From Escallonia rubra (taxonomy: Eukaryota; Streptophyta; Magnoliopsida; Escalloniales; Escalloniaceae), in NCBI GenBank assembly GCA_033065855.1, contig JAVXUO010000799.1, forward strand, positions 310,001-374,000: a stretch of 64,000 nucleotides of DNA. The letters run 5' to 3'. A model generated the notes under the pieces. The model saw only the letters and a list, made by a program, of their open reading frames with translations, had not been told where the DNA came from and made no database searches. Below are positions 50,624 through 61,625 of this stretch, piece by piece. Within the stretch, counting starts at the first letter, position 1. Every line of letters begins with the position of its first letter. The translations under genes and the position numbers were made by a program.

Positions 50624-50639
50624 TTAAACTTCATATAAA

Positions 50640-51780
50640 GATATATCCTTCTTTTTTTGGCTTTTTGCCATAGAAACGTTCTTTATGTCATAGCAACATG
50701 TCCGCCTTACCCATATAGATTATGCAGTCTTGCTGAGTACTAGTATTTTAAAAAAGACATTTTTACGCGAATGCTGACTGGACATCATCCATGCACTTGC
50801 TCGCGAGATTAATTGCATGGAGTGTTAGTCTTAAATGTGTCCAAAATTCTACAGGATTTTGTAGGGTATTGTGATGACGACGGAAGAAGGAAAATAATTG
50901 ACTCGTGATTTTTTTTAGTTAACGTTAATTATTTTATGATTACAGTCGACTTGATAATCTTGGAAGATTTAAAAATTATTAATTTAGTCATAAAATTTAC
51001 TTCTTCGAAAGGTTTCCTTCGACAAATAAGGCCACCTAAACAATCTTTCAAACATGAATAAAAACTAAACCTAATATAAGATTTGGAAGAACTCATGACG
51101 TTCTTGTAAGCAATGTGGATTGATCTTTTTGCAATTGCTTAGATCTTATCATTGTTGCTTTCTCAAGCATAAGGTGGAGGACCTTAGTATGAAAGGTAGA
51201 CATTTTGCCAAATTTGCTTCTTTTTACTAGGTCATGTTTTTTACTTGTTGCCCTATATTTTGTCCTTATAACTAGGAACATGCCGCTTACTAAATTATAT
51301 TTGATCTCTCTCATTTATATGCACATAACATTCTATGGTCGTCATTTGTCTATTAACTATCCACTATACATATCTAAATTTTTCTCTCTCATAAAATAGA
51401 TATACATATCTAAACAAAAATGCACAGAACATTCTATGGTCGTTTTGTCTATTAACTATCCACTGTACCAGCAGGCCGCGCTCTATTTGCCCGTCTGGCT
51501 TCCTCATACGTATCATTTTTCTTTTTTCGAAAGTTATCCTTGTTCGAGATCTCATTCATCAACAAAACAATTTCTTTTTGTAACTCCTCACACGCAATTG
51601 CCTTGATATAACCTGCTCTAAAATTCTGCAACTACACTATGTAAAGTTGTTGCCTTCAGTCAGACCTCTTTTTTAATGTATTTCTCCATTTCTCAATTGG
51701 AGTTCCGTGGATGAATTTCATCCCAAGAAGAGTACAAATTTGGCATGTGAGGAATTCTTCAGTGATCCTGAAGCAAGGAT
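50640..51780. other. Intergenic AT-rich stretch with a local duplication
   Basis: A block of about 50 nt (ACATTCTATGGTCGT...GTCTATTAACTATCCACT) occurs twice, at about 51328-51364 and 51429-51464. No coding region is supported. Confidence 0.5.
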
Positions 51781-51794
51781 AAAGAAACGTCGAA

Positions 51795-52061
51795 GCCAAC
51801 AAGGGTTGGTTCAGTGGTCCTCAGGGTCCCAATCCAGGTTTCTCACCTGGGTTCGAATCCTGTCCGCCGCACTTGTTGGTGGCAAACTTACGTCCTCGCA
51901 CTGCTTGTGCTCCACACACGGGTCCTTGTGCGCTTCGGCCGCGACATAGGTGCGGGAATCGGGGGCTCAGATGTAAAGTTGCGGCCTTGGAGTTCCGATA
52001 ATACTCCCTGCCGGTTGGATTAGAGCCTTACGGTCCAGCCTTTTTGTAACCAAAAAACAAA
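51795..52061 (+). mobile_element. tRNA-derived SINE, family 2, full length
   Basis: A 267-bp unit starts with a tRNA-like head: A-box GGTTGGTTCAGTGGTCC and B-box GGGTTCGAATCCTG about 40 nt apart, followed by an unrelated GC-rich body and a tail ending in CCAAAAAACAA. It is flanked by a perfect 13-bp target duplication, aaagaaacgtcga, at 51782-51794 and 52062-52074. Its longer body sets it apart from family 1 at 15120. The tRNA-like head is not a tRNA gene, because the acceptor stem is missing. Confidence 0.85.
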
Positions 52062-52269
52062 AAAGAAACGTCGACAGCTACCACTTAGGTACCGATGGAT
52101 ACCACAGTTGTTGATCTTCTGTTGTAATAGAAAAATGTCGCTAAATGCATTTTAACGACAAAAAATTGACACCACAAATTTTAACAACATCAACAGAACA
52201 CTTTTACTGATAATATTCTTGTGACTAAATCTGTTAACAAAAATGCTATTAACAGTTTAGCCTTAAAAC

Positions 52270-52800
52270 CGGATCTAGCTCATATGTGCAGGCCGAATCA
52301 TATTGGTCTCACACATCACACACAGGACATTCGATAAACAGGTGGTCTACTGTTTCGGGTCACTCACGACAAGGGGAACACGTATCTGGGCTCGTGGGAT
52401 TGACCATACAGAGTTTATTATGGAGCAGAAGTCCATCCCATAGAGCTTGCGAGATTAAGAAGATCGTTTTGAGAGGAATCCGTAACGCCCACAATCCTTT
52501 CCAAAGAGCAGCAGCTAATGTTAGGCGTTCTCGAGGAGTTACTTTACGCTTGACTGACGGGTGGTATTTTTGTTGGCGTATAACGTTTTGTAAGCAGCAG
52601 CGACTGAGAAGTTCCCACAGGAAGCGGCGATCCAAACTTGGGTGTCTTCAATAGAGTGTGCTGAAACCCAAGATTTTTGAAACCAGATTTGGCGGGAACA
52701 CATAAAGATTCAAGCAATGTCTTGTCCCAGGCATCATTCTTGATCAGATGATTCATCAGATCACGGACTCGTGAGACTTGGTTTGAATGCCAACGGAGTC
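52270..52800 (-). mobile_element. LINE open reading frame 2 fragment
   Basis: Minus-strand pieces read RDLMNHLIKNDAWDKTLLESLCVP, then KGLWALRIPLKTIFLISQALWDGLLLHNKLC, then CSPCRE, stop, PETVDHLFIECPVC. This is the region after reverse transcriptase in plant LINEs: the start of a zinc-binding domain with a C-x2-C pair and a downstream HLFxxC. It is broken by at least one stop and by frame changes. No 3' tail is visible. Confidence 0.6.
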
Positions 52801-53077
52801 CTTCTTGAATTTACATGTCATCTAACTGAGGATAGCTCCCTGTCCCGAGGGAAAATTACTTAGCCTGGGCATGTGTTAAAATTTGTTTGTAAACAATGCC
52901 CGTTTTTTTAGAGGAGATAAAAGAGAAGAACGGAAGATAAGTAAAGATAATTTTATTTCCTCGTGTTTGCGAGTTTAAGAGATAAATATATACTCTTATA
53001 CTATATTTTGATAATTCTAACAAAGACGGTAAAAATATAATCTTAAAAAAAAACATGATTCTGACGAGAAAACAAAG

Positions 53078-53445
53078 TAATCATCAATGACATCATATAA
53101 AGTTCATATTATGCTGATGTAATAAATCTTACGTCACCAGTTAATAGAATAATAAAAAAACACACACACACACAAACTAGTCATCAGTTGACTAAAAATA
53201 TCCCAACATCTAAATTTAATGAATATCACATCAAAAACAAAACAATCAGACATAAGTTAACTCTATCATCCAAAATAATCATCAATGACATCATATAAAG
53301 TTCATACTATGCTGATGTAATAAATCTTAGGTCACCATTTAATAGAATAATAATAAAAAAACACACACACAAACTAGTCATCAGTTGACTAAAAATATCC
53401 CAACATCTAAATTTAATGAATGCCACATCAAAAACAAAACAATCA
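53078..53445. repeat. 198-bp direct duplication, AT-rich
   Basis: Two near-identical units begin TAATCATCAATGACATC at 53078 and 53276, each with an internal (AC)n run and a closing AAAACAAAACAATCA. The spacing is 198 bp. Confidence 0.85.
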
Positions 53446-53560
53446 TTTTTTTTTTTTTTGTAGAAAGAGAGAATTGCATTAAAATTCAAAAGGTTACAAG
53501 GTTTTCCAAGAACCCCATAGTTGAAAACCCAGCACACTAGCCATTGTTTTCTTGATCCAG
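53446..53560 (-). mobile_element. Short LINE-like 3' tail remnant
   Basis: Read on the minus strand, AAAAGGTT-type sequence and TTTTAATGCAATTCTCTC are followed by a poly-A tract (plus-strand T run at 53446-53460). This is the usual look of a 5'-truncated LINE tail. It is too short for a firm family. Confidence 0.35.
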
Positions 53561-53579
53561 GGGCTTGGTTAGATTATTT

Positions 53580-56470
53580 TCAAGTTGGTTTGTCTTTTTG
53601 TAAGAAATTTACTTTTATAAATTAGTAAAAATCGGTTTGGAAATTAAAAAAATAAATAAGTTCAACCAAAGAGTTATATTTGCAGTTCTAAAGTTCATCG
53701 TCCTCATTTTTTTTTGAATTGCCTCGTAGAGTCTTGTGCAAAGAGCCTATACTTGAAAGTAGTATGGCAGATGCTTCACTTGAAGTCGTATTTATCGCTT
53801 AAAACCCTTGGTTGCAAAAACAGTGAGCTTTTAGCGACAGTTTTTATAAGGCGGGACTTGCAATAAAAAGAGCTTTAATGAGATGTGCATACTGAAGCAC
53901 AAAAATACAGAGAATTAATAAACTGGCACCGGGTTTAGTCATGCCATTACCGGGAGAGCAAAAGCTTGGACACCCTGTGATTTGCATAAGCACGAAAATG
54001 TCCATTAGACCGCCCAGTTAGATATAGCGAACGACGGCGGAAGCAAAAAATATTGCCCCCCTTGCCGTGAAATCCTGGCCTCGCCCCTGCTAGACCGCAC
54101 AAGAGAGAATGAATTCCACCCCACCCTAACTTCTTGAGAGGTAAGAAGGGAACAACTCAGACCACCTCACCGTGAGGCGATGCCACCGTACCTTGAAATC
54201 GAAGAGATGAGAAATGGATAAAAAGGGCTACATTTGCATGTGAAGCAAAAAATAGGTCCATCATATAGCTGGAAAAGAAACCACATGAAAGAATCTAATG
54301 GGGATATTCATATTTACCTTCATATTTCTTGATTTCAACACTTCCAAATATAGCACAGAGGTCCGGGCGACGGGTCTCAGCTCGACCTCTATTGAGGAAT
54401 GCTTCAACTTCTGACTTCCTACCTTAGTGAGTACCTTAAGCAAGCTAGGGAACTTTGAAGATGAAGTCGAACTTTTTGATCACCCGTTCCATATATCTTT
54501 CTATCGACAATCTACAAAAAGGTCGAAAGATATGATCAACATATTTATCAAAACTATCTCCATTGAACACGAGTACGCAGAAAGTAAGAGCGCAAAGTCG
54601 ATCAGACGAGCAACACGCACAAGCAACCAGGCCTAATTAGAAGTCGAAGGAGAAGGTATACAAACAGAATATCCAGACATAGATGTTCGGGGTACGGTCA
54701 AATGGCATCGTACTATATTCATTTTGTTTAACAATAATGGCAGACACAATGAGCCACATTTTCTAATATGAAATGCTTGTAAGAGATTCCATATGTATCT
54801 CACCGAGTAATTTTAAATCAAGAGTTGGCATCATTTCCCATTTCATAAGAACTCCAAAACAGATAGAAATGGGACCACACAACAAACAGCATCTACTGAT
54901 TTATACGACGGAAATGATACCAGATACGACCTAGCTAACTCGTAATACTTCCAGACGAAAGCTCATTTCCAAAAACAGGGTTAACAAAAGAGGTCCCTTC
55001 CATCCATTTTTGGCAAATTGCACGCCCCGATAACCATCTACCGCTATCCATTCAACTTAACAAGTATTTTGCATGCTCGAAGTGCATGAAATTTGACTAA
55101 ATACCGTAAATAAGTATCTCGATGGGAGCTGACGTAGTAGTCCCTCGAGATGTTTTTGCAACAGTCACATGGGCACATGGCACAATTGCACATGATGAGG
55201 AAATATATTATACGTAAAACTGTACTTCCTTTAGACAACAGTTATGAAACTATGCAATTCTTAATACTCTAATCTAGAGAAAGTACAGAATGGGATACTT
55301 TACTACTTACTTTAAACAAATTTTACTGCTCTTACAGCCTGACTTTGTTTATCAGATACAAAGATGAGCAAACAACAAGCCACAATATGTTGTACTGCAT
55401 CTTCCTCAGAATTAAAAATCAAAAGAAAATTAATAGAAAGTGTACTTTCTCTTCAGCAAACAAAAAATACTGTGTTTTTCGTAACATTGAATACGTACTT
55501 TCTCCGGACACAATTAAAATGTTCTCACTAATTAATCATTTTGATATACAACATTTACATACCAGATGCTTTACTTGAAACAGCCTTTACACCGGCTAAT
55601 GCCCTAATTTGTTTGTCACATTCCAAGACGAGAGAAAGACACACCTTCGGTGCATTGCATCTTTGTCAGAATTGATTGGGAGACGACCTTTTCAGCATGG
55701 TAACTTGGAGACCTGGCATTAGAGTTTCAAACAAGGAAAACTACTCAATACCAGGTTCTTAAATCAGCTGCAAAACAACAGTCTTCAAGGTTTTCTGACA
55801 CAAAAACAATTCTATTTGAGATCCTAAGTGGATGTTCCACTTTTTGTAATATGTGAAAGCGAAGAAAGATGCATCAATGAAAGTTTTACCTGCAGGCCTT
55901 TTCTCCCTCTGGAAACATAAATGGTTCTATTTACAAATAGGATTTCTCCTCTCACTCTTCACCATATTCAGTGCAGTATAGCTTTACAGCATCGAACACA
56001 AAGTTTGCTTGAGCATATGAGATATAATGTCAGAAATATGGTTCAGATTAATTGCTATGGCTCGTGATAAAATTATCCAGCTAACTACAATCTAAGAATG
56101 GAAACTACAGCATTCAAAACTAGAGTAAACCCTAACATGTACAACATAAAGAGATATGGAAAATAAATGCTGTGGTGGGAAGGGGGCTGGAGCATATATG
56201 ATCTGGAAAGAGAATGTCTTCATAGTAGCATGAACAATTATGTAGTTACATAAGATACTGACAGATCATAGTTGCCATCCTTGGCTGTTGAAAAGTGTCA
56301 AATATGCACTACTTTGGTTTGAATTTATCAAGTGCTAAGTTGAACCAAAAAGGAAGAAAAGCAGCACAGGATTGGATTTATCCAAAAAAGGGAAGGATGG
56401 ATCACCAACAGGATGGGTTTAGGTTTCTGGAAACAAGTGATTAAGCCCTGGTGAGAACAGGAATGATATT
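53580..56470. other. Intergenic stretch downstream of MIR319
   Basis: A few short ORFs (for example 54261-54443 - and 54427-54636 +) have no recognised domain. The stretch up to about 56.4 kb might be part of a long primary MIR319 transcript, but nothing in the sequence proves it. Confidence 0.4.
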
Positions 56471-56479
56471 AACAGAAAA

Positions 56480-56500
56480 AGGGAGCTCCCTTCAGTCCAA
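56480..56500 (-). ncRNA. miR319: Mature miR319
   Basis: The 20-21 nt 3'-arm product. The 5' U and the GGGAGCUCCC end match the conserved family. Its targets (TCP and some MYB mRNAs) are not in this window. Confidence 0.93.
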
Positions 56501-56651
56501 GCAGAGAGAAAGACAGGAGAAAACTATCTCCCGCATCATCCACTCAATCACAGTAGCACAAACTTATCCTTTTCTACTGAGTAGTTAAATGAATGAGTCG
56601 GCAGCTAATTCAACCCCTTATCTCATCCATGAGTGGGCTGAAGGAAGCTCT
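56480..56651 (-). ncRNA. MIR319: MIR319 precursor hairpin
   Basis: On the minus strand the mature miRNA is TTGGACTGAAGGGAGCTCCC (56500 down to 56481, one further T at 56480), identical to the conserved plant miR319 core. The star strand AGAGCTTCCTTCAGCCCACT lies on the 5' arm (56651 down to 56632), pairing with it. The second conserved duplex of the MIR159/319 family is present too: GCCGACTCATTCA (56602-56590) opposite GATGATGCGGGAGATA (56540-56525). This long, loop-first-processed hairpin of about 170 nt is the family's signature. miR319 guides cleavage of CIN-type TCP mRNAs and so controls leaf shape, petals and senescence. No protein-coding host is seen. Confidence 0.95.
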
Positions 56652-56813
56652 CTCAGACCATTTCTCAATACAGCTACTAATAACAGTATCATTCACATAA
56701 TTCAACTGCACCCGGTGTAACAGGTAAACTACTGGACTATTTGAACCTGCAGCAAGTTTCCGAGGTTGCTTAGGAACACCCAGAATACACACACACACAC
56801 ACACTCACACTCA

Positions 56814-56830
56814 CACACATATATATAGAC
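56814..56830 (-). promoter_or_regulatory. Candidate TATA box of pri-MIR319
   Basis: On the minus strand GTCTATATATATGTGTG lies about 165 bp before the 5' arm of the hairpin. An (AC)n/(GT)n run follows directly. A 16-codon mini-ORF would begin at the ATG at 56820 if transcription starts upstream. A start further up (about 58.5-58.8 kb, in a CT/GA-rich block) cannot be excluded. Confidence 0.3.
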
Positions 56831-58958
56831 ATCAAATTCTGGGTTACTAATGTCACTCCTTAACAAGATTGGAACTAGTTACCCCTCAAGCTATAATTGT
56901 TTGTGATTATATGGGGTTCATGTCCATAGGACTTAAAGATTCTACTCACAAAGATTAATACATCGCAAAAAGGGGGGAACGAACAACTAGAAGGTAATGA
57001 TACCATTTCCAGATAAAACACCGCGCAATATACTGTCACCAGCAATATGCTTGGACATCATAAGAAACCACTTGAAGACATTGATGAAAAAGAGTCTTTT
57101 TGACATAGTGGATAGTACACCCCTAACTTTTTTCGTTGCTAAGCACCAATAGGTGAAAAACAGAAAAGAAATGGTTAGGCTTTGTTGCTTTCATTTTGAA
57201 GAAATTGGATGCTACTAGTGGCAAAAACAGGTATACATTTTACACAAGTTCTCACCTGTTTTCAAGTCAAAAAAGGGATAAAATCTTGCTTTTGAAAAAG
57301 TTAACAGTAACCCACCGTTTTCAAACTAAATACAAAGGTTGAAAATGAAAAAGGTAACCATACGGGGGGCCGGCATTTCATAATTAAGGACTTAAAATAT
57401 CACTTATATAAGTTAGATTAATCCTTCAAAACCAGAACCTATAAGTTCCTGAACATACAAAAGACTTTGAAGAAGAACTTGATAATGAAGTATACAAGCC
57501 TCGAGTTTGCCCTTGGCGACGAATTACCCGGCCAAGCTGAACGATGACAAGAAATTGCATATCCAAAGAGCCTCATAAATCGAATTGAATAACTTGCCCT
57601 AATCTCTCCATTCTGGAATAATTCTGACAGAGATGAAATCTTAAACATGTAAAGCTCCTAAACAGGATATGATGAATGAAGATCAAAGGTAAATGACCAT
57701 GAAGATCATTAACTACATAAAGAGAAAGAGAACTACTATCAGAAGTAATACACCAACAAACTCTTAACTTAAAGCCTGAAAATTCAGCAGCAATCCAGAA
57801 GTTCCGACAACACAAACAAGGAACCCACTTCGTTTTTACTGGTGAATATTCGTTTCCACTAAACCCTAATCAAATAAATGAGCTTTATTAATTAGAGACA
57901 GACAGAACAGAAACCCATACTTCTATCCATAAATCAGTTACGAAGACCCAATGGAATGAACACATATTTTCTTCTTTAGGACTTCAAAAATCAAAAAGAA
58001 AAAAGCAGTGTATGCACATATGCTGTCCAAACTCCAACTATCAATTCTACAGTAACAAGATCGTCAGGAAATGTAATTGCAGATGTTCAAAGAAAAGGGG
58101 GCCAAAGGGCTACTGTTGATATCTTAATAACAGGATGATAAAGAGGGGATGAGAAACAAAAACCTTTCCAGCTGAACCTTATGTTAATTCATGCTGTCAC
58201 TGAAGGATTGAAACCCTAACTATTCATCCCCATGGACGTACTATAAACTGCATATTATATACTTGACGATGTCAGTTCGAAGATATGTTATGCACTATAT
58301 TGGAAAGAATACGGAAAGAGGAGGTCATATAGCCATAAGTAATAAACAAAGAAAGAGGAAGAGCAGCGCATAAATAACGGGGAGTTTGTATTATTTAAAC
58401 AGGGAGGGGGGGGTGGGGGGAAGATGATGGGTCGCTTTCGTCGTGAGAGTCAGAGATATATAGGAAAGCGACTTTAATATAAGATCTCAACAAATGTTTC
58501 ACACCCACAAACCACAGCTTACACACACAGGCAGATGGTCAGAGAGAGAGAGAGAGAGAGGGGTGTTCTACTGAATACCGATGCATGAATGCAGTATATA
58601 CTACATGAAATACATGGAAGGTGTATGTATGAATATTGAATGCAGATGTGTGTGTGTGTGTAGCAGCATCTACGGGGCAAAATCTGCAAGGCTCTTTTCT
58701 GAAAAGAGAAAGAGGAAATCCCACTCTGTATGAAGTCTGGAAAAGCACAGCAATGGAGTGGAAGAGCGGTTCAAGGCAGTCATTCAATACAGCTGGAAGC
58801 AGGGGACAGGGGTGGGTTGAAATGGGGGAGGGTTTCTGATCATATATTATTGCCCTTTCTTCTAGGGGGTGATGTCAGGGAAAAAAAAGGTAAAAGAATA
58901 TCCTCCAAGTTGAGAAAGCTTAAAACTGTGACCCCAAACTCATGAATCATTTCTCTGT
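56831..58958. other. Upstream region of MIR319, no coding gene seen
   Basis: Short minus-strand ORFs (57439-57648, 57573-57815, 58539-58787) have no recognised domain. Runs of G (58404-58420), GA (58539-58560) and GT (58646-58660) are concentrated at 58.4-58.7 kb. The region may hold promoter or leader sequence for the MIR319 transcript. Confidence 0.4.
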
Positions 58959-59028
58959 GAGTAAATTATACACCGTATTCCTTAAGATTATCGTAATTAT
59001 ATTCGACGCTTATTAGCTATTATTATTA

Positions 59029-60233
59029 GGGTAAATTACACACGGCTCCCCTGAGGTTTGCCTATATTACACACGGACCCCCCTATCTTTTTTTATTACT
59101 CTCCGCCCCCTGTAGTTTGGTATTGTGTTACAAAGCACCCATTTCTGTTAGGGTGCCGTGAGAAAATATTAGGGCAACTTTGATTTATTATGATATATCG
59201 AGAATGCCCTTATCTTCTCCTTCTCTTTATCCACTTGACTCAAGCTTCACCTCCACCTCCCTCTTCTCCATGGCCTCCCACGACCTCCACCATCACCACC
59301 GCCCACAGCCCCCCGTCCAAAAAGCTCAAGCCCACCCCCATCACCCCCTCCGAACTCCTCGTCGAATTCTCCCACCACGCCGCCTCCACCGCCCGCATCC
59401 ACAACGGCAGCTTCGGCTCCTGTCCCGCCTCCATCATCGCCGCCCAGCAGAGATACCAGCTCCAGTACCTCTAGCAGCCCAACAGCTTCTACTTCAACCG
59501 CCTCAAGCCTTCCATCCTCAAGACCCGCTCCATCATCAAGGACGTGGACGAGATCTCCGTCTTCGACAACGCCACCGCCGCCGCTGCCATCGTCCTCCAG
59601 CAAATCACCAGTAATAGCTGCCACTACAATAACCACCTCCCCCGTCTGACCTCCACAAACTAACAAATTAGTCCAATCCCTCCACCGACCGTCGCCATAA
59701 TTATCAAATCCGAACCCTTCTCCCTCGATAACCATGGACTCCGGCTTTTATTCCTCGATTGCCACGAAAAATAACCACCTCCCCTCATCCCTCTGCAGTT
59801 CGATAGTATAGTGGATGTGTTTGTGTGTTGACAGGGTGTTTGTTTATGTATGTGTGTGTGTTGGAGGGCTGATGATAAATAGGGGGTCGTAAGGAATAGG
59901 TTGTGCGGTGGTTGAGGGTGGGGGAGGGGGGGTGGGGTGTGGTCGACAATGGGTCGTGGTGGCTATGGTTGGTGGCCCGTGGCTTCGCCGGCAGTGGTGT
60001 GGCAGTGCAAAGGGTACTGTAGGCGTGTGCGTGTGTGTGTGTGAGAGAAAGAGAGAGAAGAGAGGAGGGGTGGTAAATTAACTTGTTCAATCATGGGTAA
60101 GACCGTCCTTTTATTAATTTTGTTAACTCCGTTAACAGAAAAATAAAAATGTGTAGCTTAGTGTAATAAAAAAAGATAGGGGGGTCCGTGTGTAATATAG
60201 GCAAACCTCAGGGGAGCCGTGTGTAATTTACCC
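59029..60233. mobile_element. Pack-MULE, copy 2 (inverted relative to copy 1)
   Basis: It has the same terminal repeats as copy 1 (about 70 bp, starting GGGTAAATTACACACGG) and the same 1205-bp length. A perfect 9-bp target duplication, ttattatta, lies at 59020-59028 and 60234-60242. No transposase. The captured L-cysteine desulfhydrase fragment is on the plus strand here. Compared with copy 1 there is an 18-bp insertion next to MASHD and the lack of an 18-bp tandem duplication upstream. Confidence 0.9.
59316..59615 (+). pseudogene. Captured L-cysteine desulfhydrase 5' exon fragment (in MULE copy 2)
   Basis: Same content and same internal stop as in copy 1: KKLKPTPITPSELLVEFSHH, NGSFGSCPASIIAAQ, stop after RYQLQYL, FYFNRLKPSILKTR, DNATAAAAIVLQQI. 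No PLP lysine and no C-terminal domain, so it is not an enzyme. The transcript could still be antisense or sense to the host gene, which is speculation. Confidence 0.72.
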
Positions 60234-60341
60234 TTATTATTATCGTACTTTGCTCCCTGTAGTTTGTTTCTGTTTGTACAAAACTCCATCCTATTAAGGA
60301 TCCGTAAATAAAATTTAGGGCACCACACAATCTTTTATTAT

Positions 60342-61625
60342 GGGGAAAATAGGTAATGACCTCCTCTACTTTACACGTTGTGCGATTTGCCCCCCTCCAC
60401 TTCAAATTTAAGCACTAAACCCCCCACACTTATGAAAATTGAGCACTTTTAACGCGGCGTAACAGATCTACGTGAAATGTCCGCTTTATCCTTCCTATTT
60501 AAATCGTTAATTTGCCAGAACTCTTGGTCCAAACCCTCTCAATCTCTCAGGTTTCCCCTAGAATTCTCTGGTTTCCCCTTCTATCTTCTTCCTCTCTGCG
60601 TAAATCCTTTCATCTTTTTCCTCTGAAACTCTTTGCGTAACCGTTCATCTTGCGACCACCAACGCCGGCAATTCTCTGGCTTCCCCTTCCAACAAAAACA
60701 TGGCAGTGACACCCTCACGGCAACACTGCCGGCAATTTAAGTTGGGATCACCCGTCGGGGCTTCACCGCCTGCAAAACAGCCGTCAACACCCCCGCAGCC
60801 GCCACCGTGCCCATCACAACGACCCACCACCGCCGGCCATTACGTCCCCACAAACCACCCTTCTCGCCAACCCAAGACCAGGCCGCCACTCTGCCCATCA
60901 CAACGACCCACCACCACCGGCCACTACGTCCCGGCAAACCACCCTTCTCGCCAACCCAAAACCACCCACAAACACCAACTGCGATCCAATTTATCCAAGG
61001 GTTGCCGACGGTAACACCTTCCGGCGAGACCCACTTCTCCGCCACCTAAATCACCACCGAAGCAACCAATACCCACAATCGAAGACCACCGGTAGCCACC
61101 AAGCCCAAAACCCACTGCCACCGCCCCCAACAGAAATGCGACCACCAACGCCGGCCGACGGCCACCAACAATCGACGACCGCTAATTCAGCCTTTCGAAG
61201 ATCAGGCCTTCGATGCCAAGCTCGTCTCACCCTCATTCTTGCCTTTCTGTGACTCAAACTTATCGAGTTGGAAGGAAGGGGGAGGGGGGGCTGGCTTGAT
61301 GGAGGGAAGTGTGCGTCCAGCGTTTGGGAGGAAGGGGCTGGGCTGAAGGGTGCGACGGGTGTTGCGTGTGCAGAGTCGCAAGGAGGGGATGAGGGGTCTG
61401 ATGTGGGGACTGGGGAGAGAAGAAGTGGAGAAAAAGGGCAAAATTGTCAATTTTTTAAAAAAATCGTTAGTCAATGCGAGTGTTGACCACGCGCTATTAA
61501 ATTTAACGGTTTCCGCTAAAAGTGCCCAATTTCTGTAACTGTAGGGGGTTTAGTGCTTAAGTTTGAAGTGGAGGGGGGAAATCGCACACCGTGTATAGTA
61601 CAGGGGGTCATTGGCTAGTTTCCCC
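60342..61625. mobile_element. Mutator-like element of a second family, inserted in the older element
   Basis: Inverted ends of about 100 bp start GGGGAAAATAGGTAATGACC and close with the reverse complement of GGGGAAACTAGCCAATGACC. A perfect 9-bp target duplication, ttttattat, lies at 60333-60341 and 61626-61634. The length is 1284 bp. The interior carries a C-rich direct repeat of about 90 bp (CCATCACAACGACCCACC... twice, near 60808 and 60895). An ORF at 60700-61014 shows it as a Pro/Ser/His-rich peptide with RQPKT repeated; it resembles no protein I know. No transposase. Confidence 0.8.

Noticed and set aside
51810-51870. tRNA gene, because of the A and B boxes
   Set aside because: No acceptor stem pairing and a long non-tRNA body follow; it is the head of a SINE.
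58539-58787. 82-aa ORF (-) upstream of MIR319
   Set aside because: Made of GA and GT microsatellite translations; more likely leader or promoter DNA.
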